From contig NZ_JAQBNR010000036.1 of assembly GCF_028288465.1 (NCBI RefSeq), forward strand, positions 1 through 64,000: 64,000 nt of DNA, in the 5' to 3' direction. Below the pieces are notes generated by a model. It was not told the DNA's origin. It saw only the letters and a program-made list of their open reading frames with translations, and made no database searches. Of the stretch, positions 62,628 through 64,000 are shown piece by piece. This DNA is from Ferruginibacter sp. Lineage in GTDB: Bacteria > Bacteroidota > Bacteroidia > Chitinophagales > Chitinophagaceae. Made by a program: the position numbers and the translations under genes. How positions within the stretch are numbered: the stretch's first letter is position 1; every line of letters starts with the position of its first letter.

Positions 62628-63536
62628 CTAATATTTAATTTTAAGCAGGGTGTTTACCTGAAGCAATGCGTCGTCAAAATCAGCTGTGCACCATGTAACA
62701 GCTGCATCTTTTTTAAACCAGGTCATCTGGCGTTTTGCGTACTGGCGGGTGTTTATTTTAATGGCCTCTACAGCATCTTCCAGCGAAAGATCTCCAATCA
62801 GGTGTCCAATTAACTCCCTGTATCCAACAGTTTGCAAAGCATTTAAATCCTTGAATGGCATCATTTTTTTCACTTCATCCAGCAGGCCCTGATTCATCAT
62901 TGCATCTACCCTGCTGTTGATTCTTTTAACCAACTCTTCCCGGGGTATTTCCAGCCCAATGGTAATGATATTAAAATCTCTTTTCTTTGACTGCTGCGTC
63001 TGGAATTCAATAATCGATTTGCCAGTTGACAACTTCACTTCTAATGCCCTCATTAAACGCTGGGGATTTTTTATTTCGCCTTTTTCAAAATACAGGGGGT
63101 CTTTCTTTTCAACTTCTTTTTGCAGCCATTCCAGTCCTTCCCATTCGTAATCTGCAATAATTTGCTCCCGTACAGATGGCTTGATCACAGGTACTTCATC
63201 AATACCATGCGCAAATGTTTTTACGTATAAACCGGTGCCACCAACCATTACGGCAATATCATTTTTTTCAAAAATCTTTTTTGCCTTTGCCAGCGCATAT
63301 TGCTCAAATACGGCTGTGTTAACTGTTTCATGGATGGAGTGAGAGCTGATGAAGTAATGCTTTACCAAGGCCAGTTCCTCTTCTGAAGGTTTGGCTACGC
63401 CGATATTCAATTCTTTAAAGCATTGACGGCTATCTGCGGAAATAATTTCTGTTGAAAAATGTTGTGCCAGTTGAACAGCCAGCGTCGTTTTACCAACAGC
63501 GGTTGGGCCGACAATAATGATACAAGTCTTTTTCAT
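62628..63536 (-). CDS. miaA: tRNA dimethylallyltransferase
   Basis: The 302-residue protein has the P-loop GPTAVGKTTLAVQLA (about 10-24), the conserved SADSRQCFKELNIGVAKPS (about 36-54), GGTGLYVKTFAHGID (about 100-114) and LQTVGYRELIGHLIGD (about 236-251). It ends INTRQYAKRQMTWFKKD, all diagnostic of MiaA. It adds an isopentenyl group to A37 of tRNAs that read codons starting with U. The gene is isolated, with about 210 bp of featureless DNA upstream. Confidence 0.97.
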   Translation of the reverse strand: MKKTCIIIVGPTAVGKTTLAVQLAQHFSTEIISADSRQCFKELNIGVAKPSEEELALVKHYFISSHSIHETVNTAVFEQYALAKAKKIFEKNDIAVMVGGTGLYVKTFAHGIDEVPVIKPSVREQIIADYEWEGLEWLQKEVEKKDPLYFEKGEIKNPQRLMRALEVKLSTGKSIIEFQTQQSKKRDFNIITIGLEIPREELVKRINSRVDAMMNQGLLDEVKKMMPFKDLNALQTVGYRELIGHLIGDLSLEDAVEAIKINTRQYAKRQMTWFKKDAAVTWCTADFDDALLQVNTLLKIKY

Positions 63537-63746
63537 TTATGCAATTATCCCGAACGGGAATTGATAATTTTTTAATTGATAATGGATAATGTTTTCAACT
63601 CCAGAATCTATAAGCTATAGAATGAAGGCTTGAGAATTCATGAAACGCAGGTTGAGTCATGATAACAAGATTGAGCCCTTTGCGAAAAGAAGATGGCGTC
63701 AAGGCTAAGAAATAATCCATTAACCAACTATCCAGTACCCATTGAA

Positions 63747-64000
63747 CTAAAAGTCTTCCTGGCTTTCTTCGCCTGCGGCGGCATCTTCTTCTGTGCTTTC
63801 GGCGGCATTGCCATCTTCGTCTTCCTGGCTAAAACCCTCCAGCATGGCGGCGGCATTGAGATCGTATTTCTCTTCTACTTCGGCAAGCCGTTTATCGATC
63901 AATCCTTTGGTGCCGTATTGAGAGGGTGCTATTCCTTCTGTACGGATGCACACGGGGTAAGTAAGTTTTTTATTTTCTTCCTTATCTACATTGATCAGTT
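63747..64000 (-). CDS. C-terminal part of an acidic protein of unknown family
   Basis: The frame is open through the right edge, so the gene starts outside the window. About 84 residues are visible, with LINVDKEENKKLTYPVCIRTE, IAPSQYGTKGLIDKRLAEVEEKYD and an acidic tail rich in Glu, Asp and Ala (about 25 residues, SQEDEDGNAAESTEEDAAAG-like). I do not recognise the family. Apparent starts inside the window (GTG at 63953) are internal codons. The tail looks unstructured. Confidence 0.6.
   Translation of the reverse strand, partial: LINVDKEENKKLTYPVCIRTEGIAPSQYGTKGLIDKRLAEVEEKYDLNAAAMLEGFSQEDEDGNAAESTEEDAAAGEESQEDF

Overview
The window looks like a chromosomal segment of a Bacteroidota bacterium, most likely in or near the family Chitinophagaceae. 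The evidence is a low-to-moderate GC content, Bacteroidetes-type -7 elements (TAnnTTTG) in front of several genes, a type IX secretion plug protein and a T9SS-sorted protease, a carboxypeptidase-like-domain TonB receptor, Reg_prop/Y_Y_Y sensor kinases, and the MoxR-DUF58-DUF4350-DUF4129-SpoIIM-RDD cluster. No tRNA, rRNA, CRISPR array, prophage or complete insertion sequence was recognised. The genus cannot be fixed from the sequence alone.

Layout. 1-6.3 kb: the 3' end of a DmpA/P1-type peptidase, then (minus strand) a very large ThuA-sugar dehydrogenase-PKD-cytochrome c lipoprotein followed by a TonB-dependent receptor. 6.9-11.7 kb: a redox/stress locus headed by a Crp/Fnr regulator, followed by a Rossmann protein, two YceI proteins, a small membrane protein, a nitroreductase and a DOPA-dioxygenase-like enzyme. 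Two promoters here carry perfect FNR-type boxes at exactly the same distance from their -7 elements. 12-13.5 kb: a DUF1801 protein and a glutaminyl cyclotransferase. 13.5-19 kb: a CheY-like regulator, a giant multi-PAS kinase and a translationally coupled CHASE3-like fragment. 19.2-25.8 kb: M23 peptidase, diheme cytochrome, ung, an acyltransferase, pfkA, pyk and a DUF1761 protein. 26-32.3 kb: divergent GH31 and GH123/DUF6067-like glycosidases. 32.3-33.8 kb: a DUF3307 membrane protein and a SatD-family regulator behind four palindromes repeated every 29 bp. 33.9-40.8 kb: T9SS plug, LolC/E-type permease, a non-coding inverted-repeat element, an rRNA/tRNA methyltransferase, a BamA/TamA-like protein and truB. 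40.8-47.2 kb: the MoxR cluster. 47.3-55 kb: a secreted M43 metalloprotease, DUF5362 protein, proS, a Tyr/Asn-rich lipoprotein and a FadL-type porin. 55-62.5 kb: a response regulator and two paralogous propeller-sensor kinases. 62.6-64 kb: miaA and the 3' end of an acidic protein.

How the parts relate. Most of the window is housekeeping or ordinary Bacteroidetes envelope, sensing and glycan-use functions. The parts that most deserve follow-up are regulatory. The first is the SatD-DUF3307 operon: the SatD protein looks like a class III cyclase-like domain joined to a helix-turn-helix, and it sits behind a strictly periodic operator array that overlaps its own promoter. The second is the matched pair of FNR-box promoters next to a Crp/Fnr gene. 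The third is the CHASE3 remnant coupled to the multi-PAS kinase.
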